A DNA stretch of 5,512 bases, taken from NCBI GenBank assembly GCA_028707105.1, contig JAQTUY010000109.1, forward strand, positions 1 through 5,512, written 5' to 3'. The notes beneath the pieces are model-generated. The model was given only the letters and a program-made list of their open reading frames with translations. It did not search any database and was not told the DNA's origin. Below are positions 4,859-5,512 of this stretch, piece by piece. This DNA is from Candidatus Omnitrophota bacterium. GTDB taxonomy: Bacteria; Omnitrophota; Koll11; Gygaellales; JAQTUY01. The translations under genes were made by a program, and so were the position numbers. Positions within the stretch are counted from its first letter, which is position 1. Every line of letters starts with the position of its first letter.

Positions 4859-5512
4859 AGATGAACAGGGCCAAGAGAATATTTTCTATCATAATATCCC
4901 AGCTGTTGATATTGGGGCAGATCAGCCCTGTGTTAGCCGCTAATAATGTCTTTACTCAAGATGACTGGCGGGGAGAAGCCTCAAGCGATACCGCGGTCCA
5001 CCCCGATAACATGACAGGTTGGGATAAATATAACTCCAGCGATCCCTATATTTTCACCGCTTCTCCCAACAAGGTCATCCAATCTGAAGAGGCTTTATCG
5101 GTAACCGATACCAGCGCGGCGGATTTTCAAAGGGAAGGTTCGCAGCGCGTAAAGCTGGATGTTCTGGTCGAAGGCGAGGAAGAGTCGCTGGTATTGCAGA
5201 GCGCCTCCGAGGACCCCTTTATTGATAATTTAAGCCAATGGACCGGTATCCCCGAGGTTCCGCACCTGGATTGGTGGTCCGCTTATTTAAGAGTGATCGA
5301 TCCCCGCGACAGTAAAGTTTATATTTACGCTTTCTGGACTAACAGGACCTTTGCCCGTTTTTCCGCGGAAACGGAAACCTGGGAAATGCTGGAGCAAACT
5401 CCCGCGCCCTTCGGCATGGGAGCATCCCTGGCTTATCCCTCGGGCGGCGGAGATTATATTTATGCCTTGCGCGGAGCAGGCACCAAGGATTTCTGGAGAT
5501 ATACTATTTCTA
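4855..5512 (+). CDS. Secreted kelch-like (beta-propeller) surface protein, 5' part
   Basis: The frame opens with ATG 4855, overlapping the previous stop (ATGA), and stays open for 219 codons to the window edge, so the C-terminus is missing. A purine-rich AAAGGCGG lies about 10 bases upstream. Residues 1-28 are a signal peptide: basic MKMNRAKR, a hydrophobic core to about 23, then PVLA|ANN as signal peptidase I site. Residues about 30-145 are acidic and match no family I recognise. From about 153 there are kelch-type blade motifs: VYIYAF at 155-160 followed by FARFSAETETWEML, then YIYALRGAG at 201-209 followed by FWRY, the familiar 'iYa.rG....f.rYd..t.tW' pattern. Kelch propellers bind proteins or glycans, and a secreted one suggests an adhesin or extracellular binding protein. 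Coupling to the riboswitch-controlled gene places it under the same switch. Confidence 0.82.
   Translation, partial: MKMNRAKRIFSIIISQLLILGQISPVLAANNVFTQDDWRGEASSDTAVHPDNMTGWDKYNSSDPYIFTASPNKVIQSEEALSVTDTSAADFQREGSQRVKLDVLVEGEEESLVLQSASEDPFIDNLSQWTGIPEVPHLDWWSAYLRVIDPRDSKVYIYAFWTNRTFARFSAETETWEMLEQTPAPFGMGASLAYPSGGGDYIYALRGAGTKDFWRYTIS

Overview
The window looks like a stretch of a Gram-negative-type (diderm) bacterial chromosome. It encodes an outer-membrane secretin, inner-membrane-anchored coiled-coil/TPR proteins and a secreted beta-propeller-like protein. All genes lie on the + strand and are packed tightly, mostly with stop/start overlaps or gaps of 1-30 bases. The style of the proteins (anchor + coiled coil + two TPRs, and a transposase-like protein beginning MPRTHIEG) recalls uncultured Omnitrophota/PVC-related genomes. 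That assignment is an impression from the sequence, not a search result.

Region 1 (1-3585) reads as one operon. It starts with the 3' part of a secretin (type II secretion / type IV pilus GspD-PilQ family). Three consecutive paralogous proteins follow, each with an N-terminal membrane anchor or signal, a coiled coil and two C-terminal TPR units. The last gene is a short protein with only the membrane anchor and coiled coil. The first TPR protein sits directly after the secretin, where a PilF/PilW-like pilotin or assembly factor would make sense.

Region 2 (3586-3820) is non-coding and regulatory. It holds a short inverted repeat, a good sigma70-type promoter (TTGAAA, 17-base spacer, TATACT), a cyclic-di-GMP-I (GEMM-I) riboswitch aptamer and an intrinsic terminator. 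The conserved aptamer segment GGGCAAACTC can instead pair over 10 bp with GGGTTTGCCC, which includes the base of the terminator stem. This predicts a transcriptional switch in which ligand binding favours termination (OFF).

Region 3 (3821-5512) is the riboswitch-controlled unit. Its first gene is an IS200-like/REP-associated Y1 transposase domain with HUH and tyrosine residues in place, fused to a transmembrane helix and a coiled coil. That C-terminal part is a close copy (28 of 41 residues identical) of the small anchor/coil protein just upstream. Its stop overlaps the start of a secreted protein with kelch-like blade motifs, which runs off the right edge.

Taken together, the locus looks like an envelope secretion or surface-structure system whose distal part is switched by c-di-GMP. 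A transposase domain appears to have been captured and turned into a membrane-tethered component. The promoter, riboswitch and terminator logic and the fusion are read directly from the sequence. The biological role is inferred.
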